DNA of 7,545 nucleotides from an uncultured Pseudomonadota bacterium. GTDB taxonomy: Bacteria > Pseudomonadota > Gammaproteobacteria > Burkholderiales > SG8-41. Shown here in pieces: positions 1 to 6,045 of this stretch. The translations under genes and the position numbers were made by a program. The stretch spans positions 1 through 7,545 of the forward strand of contig CAMPGR010000159.1 in assembly GCA_946885605.1 (NCBI GenBank), given 5' to 3'. How positions within the stretch are numbered: the stretch's first letter is position 1; each line of letters starts with the position of its first letter. The notes below the pieces were generated by a model. That model saw only the letters and a program-made list of their open reading frames with translations. It was not told the DNA's origin and ran no database searches.

Positions 1-267
1 CCTCCGGACGCCGCCGGCGATAGCGGCTTCCATCTCGGACTCGAGGGTCGCCATGTATTCGAAACCCGGTTCCCGCAGGCGCGCCGAGAGATCGACGAGC
101 CCCGGACAGACGACGAGCCCGGTGGCGTCGAGCGTGCGGTTCGCCTGGAAGCGTGCCGGCATGGCGCCGATCGCTGCGATGCGCCCGTCCTCGACGAACA
201 CGTCCTTGATCGCATCGATGCCGCTCAGGGGATCGACGAAGCGCCCGTTCCTGATATGCAGCCGCAT
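1..267 (-). CDS. pyrC': Pseudo-dihydroorotase PyrC' (non-catalytic ATCase partner), N-terminal 89 residues, cut by window edge
   Basis: The ATG is at 267, 3 bp after the pyrB stop, and the frame stays open to base 1, giving the first 89 residues of a protein that should be a little over 400 aa. The N-terminus has the amidohydrolase composite beta domain (LHIRNGRFVDPLSG at 3-16, DVFVEDGRIAAIGA at 22-35), then LVVCPGLVDL at 51-60 and LREPGFEY at 64-71, where the next strand of dihydroorotases begins. In active dihydroorotases the segment after VDL is H-x-H, two zinc ligands; here it is S61-A62-R63, so both histidines are absent. Such 'pseudo' dihydroorotases directly after pyrB are known in Pseudomonas, where the protein has no activity and holds ATCase trimers together in a dodecamer. 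By inference this protein is structural and a separate active dihydroorotase is encoded elsewhere. The missing C-terminal part cannot be judged. Confidence 0.88.
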   Translation of the reverse strand, partial: MRLHIRNGRFVDPLSGIDAIKDVFVEDGRIAAIGAMPARFQANRTLDATGLVVCPGLVDLSARLREPGFEYMATLESEMEAAIAGGVRR

Positions 268-270
268 CGG

Positions 271-1230
271 TCAGTTTCCGGCGAGTATGCTCATCACGGC
301 CATCCTGATCGCGATGCCGAACGTGACCTGCGGAAGGATTACCGATTGCCTGCCGTCGGCCACGCTCGAGTCGATCTCGACGCCGCGGTTCATCGGCCCG
401 GGGTGCAGCACGATCGCATCGGGCTTGGCCGCGGCCAGCTTCTCTTCGGTGAGTCCGTAATACTTATAGAACTCCTGCGCGGACGGGAGCAGCGGCCCTT
501 CCATGCGCTCGTTCTGCAGGCGCAGCATCATGACGACGTCGACGTCCCTGAGCCCCTCGCGCATGTCATGGTAGACGTGCACCCCCAGGTTCTCGACATT
601 ATTCGGAAGCAGCGTCTTCGGTCCGATCACGCGGATTTCCGGGCAGCCCAGGGTCGTCAGCGCATGGATCTGGGAGCGCGCGACACGCGAGTGCAGGATA
701 TCGCCCACGATCGCCACGCGCATCGCCGAAAAATCCTTTTTGTAATGGCGGATCGTGAACATGTCGAGCAGCCCCTGGGTGGGATGGGCGTGCCGTCCGT
801 CTCCGGCGTTGATCACGTGGATGTCGGGGCCGACGTGGCGCGCGATCAAGTACGGCGCGCCGCTTGCGGCATGGCGTACGACGAACATGTCGGCCTGCAT
901 CGCGGAGAGATTGGCCACCGTGTCGAGCACGGTCTCGCCCTTGCTCTGGGAGGAGACGTTGATGGCGAGATTGATGACGTCGGCGGAGAGCCGCTTCGCG
1001 GCGATCTCGAACGTGGTGCGCGTGCGCGTGCTGGGCTCGAAAAAGAGATTGAAGACCGCCTTGCCGCGCAAGAGCGGCACTTTCTTCACTTCGCGCTGGG
1101 TCACGCCGACGAACGACTGCGCGGTATCGAGAATCTGCCACAGGATTTCCGCGGGCAGCCCTTCAATCGAAAGCAGGTGGTGGAGCTCGCCGTTCCGGTT
1201 GAGTTGCGGGTTGCGGGGATCGAGCCACAT
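271..1230 (-). CDS. pyrB: Aspartate carbamoyltransferase catalytic subunit (ATCase)
   Basis: It catalyses carbamoyl phosphate + L-aspartate to N-carbamoylaspartate, the committed step of de novo pyrimidine synthesis in the cytosol. The 319-aa length is normal for a catalytic chain. Visible motifs in order: carbamoyl-phosphate loop [12 protein letters not shown] (63-74), the mobile loop SSQSKGET (93-100) with Lys97, HPTQGLLD (149-156) with the carbamoyl-binding His, [11 protein letters not shown] (176-186) opening the aspartate domain, [10 protein letters not shown] (234-243) and LHPGPMNRG (275-283). All expected active-site residues appear present. The ATG lies at 1230 and shares its A with the upstream pyrR stop (TGATG at 1232-1228), so translation is probably coupled to pyrR. 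The stop at 271 is followed after 3 bp by pyrC', which fits a PyrB-PyrC' complex. The 12 or so residues before the conserved domain match the proteobacterial form of the enzyme rather than the shorter E. coli chain. Confidence 0.97.
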   Translation of the reverse strand: MWLDPRNPQLNRNGELHHLLSIEGLPAEILWQILDTAQSFVGVTQREVKKVPLLRGKAVFNLFFEPSTRTRTTFEIAAKRLSADVINLAINVSSQSKGETVLDTVANLSAMQADMFVVRHAASGAPYLIARHVGPDIHVINAGDGRHAHPTQGLLDMFTIRHYKKDFSAMRVAIVGDILHSRVARSQIHALTTLGCPEIRVIGPKTLLPNNVENLGVHVYHDMREGLRDVDVVMMLRLQNERMEGPLLPSAQEFYKYYGLTEEKLAAAKPDAIVLHPGPMNRGVEIDSSVADGRQSVILPQVTFGIAIRMAVMSILAGN

Positions 1231-1739
1231 CAGGGCTCCCCCTCATGGAGCACGAGTGCGAGGGGACCCTCTCCGGTGCGCGTCAACTCGATGCTTTCGC
1301 CCGGCGCGAGCTCGACCGTCGCACCCACGAACTGGGCGGCGATCGGCAGCTCGCGCCCGCCGCGGTCGATGAGCGCGGCAAGCCGGATGCTCGCCGGACG
1401 CCCGTAGTCGAAGAGCTCGTTCATTGCCGCGCGTATGGTGCGCCCGGTGTAGAGCACGTCGTCGACCAGGATGAGGTCGCGGCCTTCGACTTCGAACGGA
1501 ATGGTCGACGCCTTGACGTTTCTGTGGAGGCCGATACGCTCGTAGTCGTCGCGGTAGAACGAGACATCGAGCGTGGCGCACGGCACCATGAGGCCGAGCG
1601 CGTCATGCAGCCGTTCTGCAAGCCACACGCCGCCCGTGTGGATGCCGATCAATCCGGTATCGGGCCCCACGGAGGGCCGCATCTTTTCGGTAAGCGCCGC
1701 GACGAGTTGTTCGGCGTCAGGTAGCGGTTTGCCCGGCAT
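1230..1739 (-). CDS. pyrR: PyrR-type pyrimidine regulatory protein / uracil phosphoribosyltransferase family
   Basis: This is a type I phosphoribosyltransferase-fold protein of 169 aa. The PRPP-binding signature [18 protein letters not shown] is intact at 89-106, with the two acidic residues and the TGRT loop that bind PRPP. Other PyrR-like segments are IGIHTGGVW (31-39), [10 protein letters not shown] (57-66), PFEVEG (81-86) and [11 protein letters not shown] (107-117). In Bacillus, PyrR binds pyr mRNA and controls attenuation in response to UMP and also converts uracil + PRPP to UMP. In proteobacteria the role is less settled and the sequence here does not decide it. I chose the ATG at 1739: the frame is open to another ATG at 1781, but the extra 14 residues look unlike the family N-terminus and would nearly reach the ruvX stop at 1790. 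No strong ribosome binding site is visible before either start. The stop overlaps the pyrB start by one base. Confidence 0.93.
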   Translation of the reverse strand: MPGKPLPDAEQLVAALTEKMRPSVGPDTGLIGIHTGGVWLAERLHDALGLMVPCATLDVSFYRDDYERIGLHRNVKASTIPFEVEGRDLILVDDVLYTGRTIRAAMNELFDYGRPASIRLAALIDRGGRELPIAAQFVGATVELAPGESIELTRTGEGPLALVLHEGEP

Positions 1740-1789
1740 GGTTTGGGTGCGTAGCGCGGCGCGTACACTACCACAATCCACACCCGGGC

Positions 1790-2275
1790 TTAAGCGCCGG
1801 CGGGCTTCCCGGAGCGCTCTGCGCTGTTGAGGCTCTCAAAATAGGCCTGGAGGATATGCTGCGCGGCCGCGGCGTCGATCGTAGCGCGCATCTCTTTCCG
1901 GCGCACGCCCTGCTCGCGGAGCGCGGCTTCCGCCATGTACGAGGTGAGCCGCTCGTCCACGAGCCGGACCGGAAGGCGGTAGCGGCCTTCGAGCCGCCGG
2001 GCGAAGCGGCACGCAAGCCGCGCGAGCTCGTGTTCCCGCTCGTCCTCCGGAAACGGCACGCCGACGACGAGCGCAACCGGACGCCACTCTTCGATGAGCG
2101 CGCCGATCGCTGCGAACCTGCCGCGGCTGTCTTCCGCGCATAGCGTCGTAAGCGGATGCGCGATGCGTAATGCGAGATCGCCTACCGCGACCCCGATGCG
2201 CTTTTCGCCAAAGTCGAATGCGAGGACCGAGCCGGTTCTTTCGTGAGCGGTAAACGCTGATCGGTGAGCAGCCAA
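1790..2275 (-). CDS. ruvX: RuvX/YqgF family RNase-H-fold nuclease (putative Holliday junction resolvase / pre-16S rRNA processing)
   Basis: The product of about 161 aa has the family layout: LAFDFGEKRIGVAVGD (18-33) with the first catalytic Asp21, GVPFPEDE (72-79) after the second core strand, DERLTSYMAEAAL (107-119) with an acidic residue, and IDAAAAQHIL (133-142) with the last acidic residue, Asp134. E. coli YqgF is implicated in processing the 5' end of 16S rRNA, and the Holliday-junction role is proposed from structure and from work on homologues. The start is the weak point. No ATG or GTG occurs in frame between the end of algH and the conserved domain; the first usable codon is TTG at 2275, which gives 17 residues before LAFDFG, about the family norm. 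No clear Shine-Dalgarno sequence precedes it. The frame remains open upstream into algH, but that part reads as a shadow of algH. It lies 53 bp after algH and 50 bp before pyrR. Confidence 0.93.
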   Translation of the reverse strand: MAAHRSAFTAHERTGSVLAFDFGEKRIGVAVGDLALRIAHPLTTLCAEDSRGRFAAIGALIEEWRPVALVVGVPFPEDEREHELARLACRFARRLEGRYRLPVRLVDERLTSYMAEAALREQGVRRKEMRATIDAAAAQHILQAYFESLNSAERSGKPAGA

Positions 2276-2328
2276 TTCGTCTACAGGCTGTGCCCCGGGT
2301 CTGCGTTGTTCACCGACGTTGGTCGCGG

Positions 2329-2889
2329 TTACGCGTGCCCGGCCTGTTCCGAAAGGCTCGCGTAGTCCACGCCAAGCAAGCTCATCGCGGCGGGGAGCCG
2401 CTCTTCCGATGGCATGTCGAAAATCACCTCGGGTTTCGCCTGCACGGTGAGCCACGCGTTCTGCGAAAGCTCGTGCTCGAGCTGTCCGGGCGCCCAGCCC
2501 GCGTAGCCGAGCGTAACCAGAATCTGCCGCGGCCCTTCGCCGCGCGCCACGGCTTGCAGAATGTCCTTGGAGGTGGTGAGCCCGATATCCGATCCGACCG
2601 CGAGCGTCGACTGCCACTCGCCGAGCGGCGTATGCAGAACGAAGCCGCGATCGACCTGTACCGGCCCGCCGAAATGAATCGGTATCGATTTGAACGCGCT
2701 GGAATCGAGCGGGATGTTGATCTGCTCGAGCAGCGCTTCGAGCGTCATATCGATGGGACGGTTCACCACCACACCGAGTGCGCCCTGTTCGTTATGTTCG
2801 CAGATGAAGGTGAGCGTCCGGGCAAAGTGCGGATCGACCATGTTCGGCATGGCGATCAGGAAGTGCTGGGTGAGGTTCACTTTTTGCAT
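2329..2889 (-). CDS. algH: AlgH/YqgE family protein (UPF0301/DUF179)
   Basis: The 186-aa product is full length and collinear with the YqgE/AlgH family: N-terminal HFLIAMPNM (9-17), [10 protein letters not shown] (36-45), [13 protein letters not shown] (74-86) and the signature [11 protein letters not shown] (128-138). It has no signal peptide or membrane segment, so it is probably cytosolic. AlgH was named in Pseudomonas aeruginosa as a regulator of alginate genes, but the family's biochemical activity is not established and it carries no recognisable DNA-binding domain. The ATG at 2889 gives the standard family N-terminus. It is the first gene of the algH-ruvX-pyrR-pyrB-pyrC' run, and a candidate promoter with an overlapping inverted repeat lies directly upstream. 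The persistent pairing of algH with ruvX in proteobacteria is well known but unexplained. The family call is secure; the function is not. Confidence 0.96.
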   Translation of the reverse strand: MQKVNLTQHFLIAMPNMVDPHFARTLTFICEHNEQGALGVVVNRPIDMTLEALLEQINIPLDSSAFKSIPIHFGGPVQVDRGFVLHTPLGEWQSTLAVGSDIGLTTSKDILQAVARGEGPRQILVTLGYAGWAPGQLEHELSQNAWLTVQAKPEVIFDMPSEERLPAAMSLLGVDYASLSEQAGHA

Positions 2890-2906
2890 GCCTGGCTCGC
2901 GACCCT

Positions 2907-2936
2907 ATTGTAAACATGGGGGGCTCACCTTCACAA
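2907..2936 (-). promoter_or_regulatory. Candidate sigma70-type promoter of the algH-ruvX-pyrR-pyrB-pyrC' run
   Basis: On the minus strand TTGTGA (2936-2931, 4 of 6 to the -35 consensus) and TACAAT (2912-2907, 5 of 6 to the -10 consensus) are separated by 18 bp. Transcription would start near 2900, giving a leader of roughly 10 nt before the algH ATG at 2889, with only a weak AGG as ribosome binding site. Read from sequence alone; an untested prediction. Confidence 0.45.
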
Positions 2937-2953
2937 ACGACATTGAAGGTGAG
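2924..2953. repeat. Inverted repeat with 10-bp perfect arms between trkH and algH
   Basis: The arms CTCACCTTCA (2924-2933) and TGAAGGTGAG (2944-2953) are perfect reverse complements separated by 10 nt. The arm nearer algH overlaps the candidate -35 element and the spacer of the algH promoter. As RNA downstream of trkH it would form a 10-bp stem, but the minus-strand sequence after it is a run of C, not T, so it is not a standard intrinsic terminator. An operator for a dimeric regulator, or an RNA 3'-end stabilising or Rho-related hairpin for trkH mRNA, are the options. Confidence 0.7.
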
Positions 2954-2987
2954 TCGCTCGGGGCTGAAAAGTTCAAACGCGGCCGCT

Positions 2988-4445
2988 CTACTTGCGCCAG
3001 AAGGTGGGCGTGAAGACGACGAGAACGGTGAAAAGCTCGAGTCGGCCGAGAAGCATCGCAGCGCTGCAGATCCAGGTCTGGAAGTCGGTCAGGCTGGCAA
3101 AGGTCGAGTTCGGCCCGACCTCCTGCAGCCCGGGGCCGATGTTGGAGAGCGAGGCCACCACCGCCGAAAAAGCGGTCATCGCGTCGAGGCCGGACCAGCC
3201 GAGCGCGAGCGTCATGCTGATCAGTATCGCGATCCACACGAAAAAAAACGCGAGCACTGCAAACACGATCTGATTGGGCACTACCTGGCCCGCCACCTTG
3301 AGCGGCAGCGTCGCACTGGGGTGCGCGAGGCGGTTCAGCTCGCGATACACCTGGCGGTAGAGAATGATGGCGCGGATCATCTTGATGCCGCCGCCGGCTG
3401 AACCGGAGCAGCTCAGGAACGTGCCGAGAAACAGCATCCAGAGTGCGGCAAACACCGGCCAGAGGTGGTATTCGGCGGTGGTATATCCCGTCGTCGTGCC
3501 GAAGGAGACGATGTTGAAGGCGGCGTAGCGCAATGCCGTGGCGAAATCCGGATACACCGCGGAAAACCACAGGAACAGCGCGATGCCCGCGACGCTGATA
3601 CCGGCCGCCAGAAGAAAATAATGCACTTCCGTGTCGCGCCGGTATGGGCCGAAGCTGCGCTGGCGCCACGCCATGAAATGGGTGGCGAAGTTGATGCCCC
3701 CGGCGAGCATGAAGAGAATCGCGATCGCTTCGATGAGTGGCGAGTCGAAGTAGGCGAAGCTCGCATCGTGCGATGAGTAGCCGCCCAGCGAAATCGTGGT
3801 GAAACTGTGGATCAGCGCGTCGAGCCACGTCATGCCCGCGGCGTGATAGGAAACGAAGCACGCAGCCGTGAGCCCGGCATAAACGAGCCACAGCCCCTTC
3901 GCGGTCTCAGTGAGCCGCGGCGTCAGTTGGTCCTCCTTCATCGGCCCCGGGATTTCCGACTTGGAGATCTGGCGTCCACCGACGCCCAGCATGGGCAGGA
4001 TTGCGACCACGAGCACGATGACGCCCATGCCGCCCAGCCATTGCAGTTCGGCGCGCCACACATTTACCGACGCCGGCAGCCGATCCAGGTTGGCGAGGAC
4101 GGTCGAACCGGTCGCCGTGAGACCCGAGATCGCTTCGAAGTACGCATCGGTGAACGAGAGCCCGGGGATCGCGAGCTGCAACGGCACGGTCGCGAGCAAC
4201 GCGCCGCCGGTCCAGACGAAGAGCACGAGCAGAATCCCCTGGCGCAGGATGAGTTCGCGCTTGTGCCCGCGTGCGATGAGCCACGCCAGGCCGCCCGCCG
4301 CGAAATTGAGCGCCATCGAGGCCGCGAAATACGGCGTCGTGCCGTCCCGGTACACGAGCGAAGTGAAAATCGGCAACACGTGCGTCATGCTCATCGCCAT
4401 GGCGATGATGCCGAGCACGCGGCAAACCGGCATGAGCCAGGTCAT
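2988..4445 (-). CDS. trkH: TrkH family K+ uptake channel subunit
   Basis: The integral inner-membrane protein of 485 aa forms the K+ pathway of the Trk system. The SKT-superfamily layout of four membrane-pore-membrane repeats is visible. The four filter segments are SGLTATGST (107-115), TTISLGGYS (216-224), SFGTTTGYTT (314-323) and SNIGPG (434-439), each with the conserved Gly that contacts K+. The intramembrane gating loop is SCSGSAGGGIKM (345-356). The N-terminal VLPIFTSLVYRDG (23-35) and the C-terminal GRLELFTVLVVFTPTFWRK (467-485) match E. coli TrkH closely, and the length is nearly the same (E. coli 483). The ATG at 4445 gives the family N-terminus. The gene follows trkA by 53 bp on the same strand, so channel and regulator are probably cotranscribed, unlike E. 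coli, where they are unlinked. It is 98 bp upstream of algH, separated by a promoter-like region. Confidence 0.97.
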   Translation of the reverse strand: MTWLMPVCRVLGIIAMAMSMTHVLPIFTSLVYRDGTTPYFAASMALNFAAGGLAWLIARGHKRELILRQGILLVLFVWTGGALLATVPLQLAIPGLSFTDAYFEAISGLTATGSTVLANLDRLPASVNVWRAELQWLGGMGVIVLVVAILPMLGVGGRQISKSEIPGPMKEDQLTPRLTETAKGLWLVYAGLTAACFVSYHAAGMTWLDALIHSFTTISLGGYSSHDASFAYFDSPLIEAIAILFMLAGGINFATHFMAWRQRSFGPYRRDTEVHYFLLAAGISVAGIALFLWFSAVYPDFATALRYAAFNIVSFGTTTGYTTAEYHLWPVFAALWMLFLGTFLSCSGSAGGGIKMIRAIILYRQVYRELNRLAHPSATLPLKVAGQVVPNQIVFAVLAFFFVWIAILISMTLALGWSGLDAMTAFSAVVASLSNIGPGLQEVGPNSTFASLTDFQTWICSAAMLLGRLELFTVLVVFTPTFWRK

Positions 4446-4498
4446 TCCCGAAGTTTATTGTTGTTGGTCAATGGGCCTGGTGCGCGCTCGAAATGAGC

Positions 4499-5917
4499 CT
4501 AGAAGAAGCCGATGTCCACCTGGAACAGCTTTTCGACGCGCGGCACCATGCGCTTGTTGACGACGAATACGATGACGTGATCCTCGGGCTCGATGACGAT
4601 ATCGTGGTGGGCGATGATCACTTCCTCTTCATAATCGCGCTCGCCGTCGCCTGCAGCGCCTGGCAGCTGACGGCGCCGGACGATCGCGCCGATCGTCGCG
4701 CCCTTGGGAAGATCGATCTGCTCGACGCGCCGGCCGACGACGCGCGAAGAGAGCTCGTCGCCGTGGGCGACGAGCTCGAGCGCCTCCGCCGCGCCGCGCC
4801 GCAACGAGTGCACCGCTACACAGTCGCCGCGCCGCACGTGCGCAAGGAGCGTCCCGATCGTCGCCTGCGCCGGCGATATCGCGATGTCGATCTGTCCCGC
4901 CTGCACGAGGTTGACGTAGGAGCCGCGGTTGATGAGCGCGATCACCTTGCGCGCGCCCATGCGCTTCGCGAGGAGCGACGACATGATGTTGTTCTCGTCG
5001 TCGTTGGTGAGCGCGCAGTACACGTCCATGTCGCCGATGTTCTCGGTCTGCAGGAGCTCCTCGTCGGTGACGTCCCCCGTGAGCACCAGCGTCTTGTCGA
5101 GCTCCGCCGCGAGGCGCTCGGCCGCCTGCTTGCTGTACTCGATGATCTTCACTTCGTAGTGGTTTTCGATCGCCTTCGCGAGCCGCCGGCCGATGTTGCC
5201 GCCCCCGCCGATCATCACGCGCTTCACCGGTTTGTCCCGCCGCCGCAGCTCGCGCACGACGTCGCGGATGTGCTCCGTTGCGGCAATGAAGAACACTTCG
5301 TCGCCCGCCTCGACAACCGTGTTGCCCTCCGGGATGATGGGGCTGTCCTGGCGAAAAATGGCCGCGACGCGGGTCTCGATGTTGGGAATCAGCTGGCGCA
5401 GATACCGCACCTCGTGCCCCACCAGCGGGCCCCCATGGAAGGCGCGCACGGCGACCAGGCTCACCTTGCCGCCGGCAAATTCGAGTACCTGCAGCGCTTC
5501 CGGGAACTCCAGGAGCTTGGCGATGCAGTCGGTCAGCACCTGCTCGGGGCAGATCGGCAGGTCCACCGCGAAATTCTCCGACGAGAAAATCTCGGGGTGC
5601 GAGAGGTAGTCCGCCGAACGGATGCGCGCGACCTTGGTCGGAATGTTGAACATCGTGGCGCCCAGCTTGCACGCCACCATGTTGATCTCGTCGCTCTGCG
5701 TGACGGCAAGCAGCATGTCGGCATCGCGCGCGCCGGCCTGGGCGAGGGTCGCTGGGTGCGCGGCGTTCCCGCTAACCGTGCGCAGATCCAACCGGTCCTG
5801 CAGCCTCTTCAATCGTTCGGGATTCGTGTCGACGACGGTGATGTCGTTCGCCTCGGACACCAGGTTCTCCGCGACCGAAGAGCCTACCTGTCCTGCACCG
5901 AGTATGACTATCTTCAA
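4499..5917 (-). CDS. trkA: TrkA, NAD(H)-binding RCK regulatory subunit of Trk K+ uptake
   Basis: A peripheral cytoplasmic protein that binds NAD(H) and ATP and gates TrkH. It has two tandem RCK units. The first Rossmann fold starts at residue 1 with GAGQVG (7-12) and has the acidic residue ending strand 2 (VVD, Asp30); the second starts near 233 with GGGGNIG (237-243) and KIIE (257-260). Each is followed by a TrkA-C domain (about 140-215 and 365-472). MKIVILGAGQVG is the canonical N-terminus, but the start codon is TTG (5917-5915), not ATG; a GGAG ribosome binding site 6 nt upstream supports it. At 472 aa it is about 14 residues longer than E. coli TrkA; the extra residues lie near 415-432 in the last TrkA-C domain and are rich in charge and Gly. 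It is the first gene of trkA-trkH and is divergent from rsmE. Confidence 0.97.
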   Translation of the reverse strand: MKIVILGAGQVGSSVAENLVSEANDITVVDTNPERLKRLQDRLDLRTVSGNAAHPATLAQAGARDADMLLAVTQSDEINMVACKLGATMFNIPTKVARIRSADYLSHPEIFSSENFAVDLPICPEQVLTDCIAKLLEFPEALQVLEFAGGKVSLVAVRAFHGGPLVGHEVRYLRQLIPNIETRVAAIFRQDSPIIPEGNTVVEAGDEVFFIAATEHIRDVVRELRRRDKPVKRVMIGGGGNIGRRLAKAIENHYEVKIIEYSKQAAERLAAELDKTLVLTGDVTDEELLQTENIGDMDVYCALTNDDENNIMSSLLAKRMGARKVIALINRGSYVNLVQAGQIDIAISPAQATIGTLLAHVRRGDCVAVHSLRRGAAEALELVAHGDELSSRVVGRRVEQIDLPKGATIGAIVRRRQLPGAAGDGERDYEEEVIIAHHDIVIEPEDHVIVFVVNKRMVPRVEKLFQVDIGFF

Positions 5918-5923
5918 ATTGCG

Positions 5924-5927
5924 CTCC
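5924..5927 (-). promoter_or_regulatory. Ribosome binding site fixing the TTG start of trkA
   Basis: GGAG on the minus strand sits 6 nt before the TTG at 5917, an ideal spacing. Together with the family N-terminus encoded from that codon, it decides the start in the absence of an in-frame ATG. Confidence 0.7.
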
Positions 5928-5941
5928 GTGAAGGTTGCGCG

Positions 5942-5947
5942 ATTCTA
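5942..5947 (-). promoter_or_regulatory. Candidate -10 element for trkA-trkH
   Basis: TAGAAT on the minus strand (5 of 6 to consensus) would start transcription near 5935 and give a leader of about 18 nt carrying the GGAG site. No good -35 is present at 17 bp (TAGCCG); that position is covered by the 12-bp palindrome at 5964-5975. Confidence 0.35.
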
Positions 5948-5963
5948 TTCTCACCGAATGCTG

Positions 5964-5975
5964 GCGGCTAGCCGC
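5964..5975. repeat. 12-bp perfect palindrome in the trkA/rsmE divergent region
   Basis: GCGGCTAGCCGC is identical on both strands. It covers the expected -35 position of the candidate trkA promoter, which is where a repressor or activator site would be placed. It could also be chance in GC-rich DNA; no second copy was noticed nearby. Confidence 0.5.
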
Positions 5976-6027
5976 ACGCCACGTCGGCCTCTGCTCCAAA
6001 AGAGCCCGAAGCCCGCGTTCCCTCCTA

Positions 6028-6036
6028 TGGCATAAT
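6028..6036 (+). promoter_or_regulatory. Candidate extended -10 promoter for rsmE
   Basis: TGGCATAAT fits the extended -10 pattern TG-n-TATAAT with one mismatch, and no matching -35 is evident, as is usual for extended -10 promoters. Transcription would begin near 6042-6044, only a few bases before the GTG at 6046. Confidence 0.4.
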
Positions 6037-6045
6037 CGCTGACCG

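Noticed and set aside
763..786. Gly in place of Ala in the ATCase HPTQ-x-LLD motif (HPTQGLLD)
   Set aside because: HPTQGLLD is normal in the proteobacterial ATCases that pair with PyrC', so it is not a defect.
256..1407. Long open frame of 383 codons on the plus strand across pyrB and pyrR
   Set aside because: It is antisense to two genes with full sets of family motifs, and its translation is rich in Arg, His, Asp and Val with no recognisable domain, typical of an antisense frame in GC-rich DNA.
1740..1781. PyrR start at the upstream ATG (183 aa)
   Set aside because: The 14 extra residues do not resemble PyrR N-termini and the resulting start would sit 8 bp after ruvX without a ribosome binding site. 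The start at 1739 fits the family length better, though not proven.
2276..2617. N-terminal extension of ruvX by 114 codons into algH
   Set aside because: The extension is Arg/Ala-rich, lies in another frame of algH and is not part of any RuvX family member; the conserved domain begins shortly after 2275.
2924..2953. Inverted repeat as an intrinsic terminator of trkA-trkH
   Set aside because: On the minus strand it is followed by C residues and then mixed sequence, and on the plus strand by TCGCTCGGGG; neither side has a T tract.
4493..5971. 492-codon open frame on the plus strand covering trkA
   Set aside because: It mirrors trkA almost end to end, has a biased Arg/Asp/His/Val composition and no family resemblance. 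trkA itself is unmistakable.
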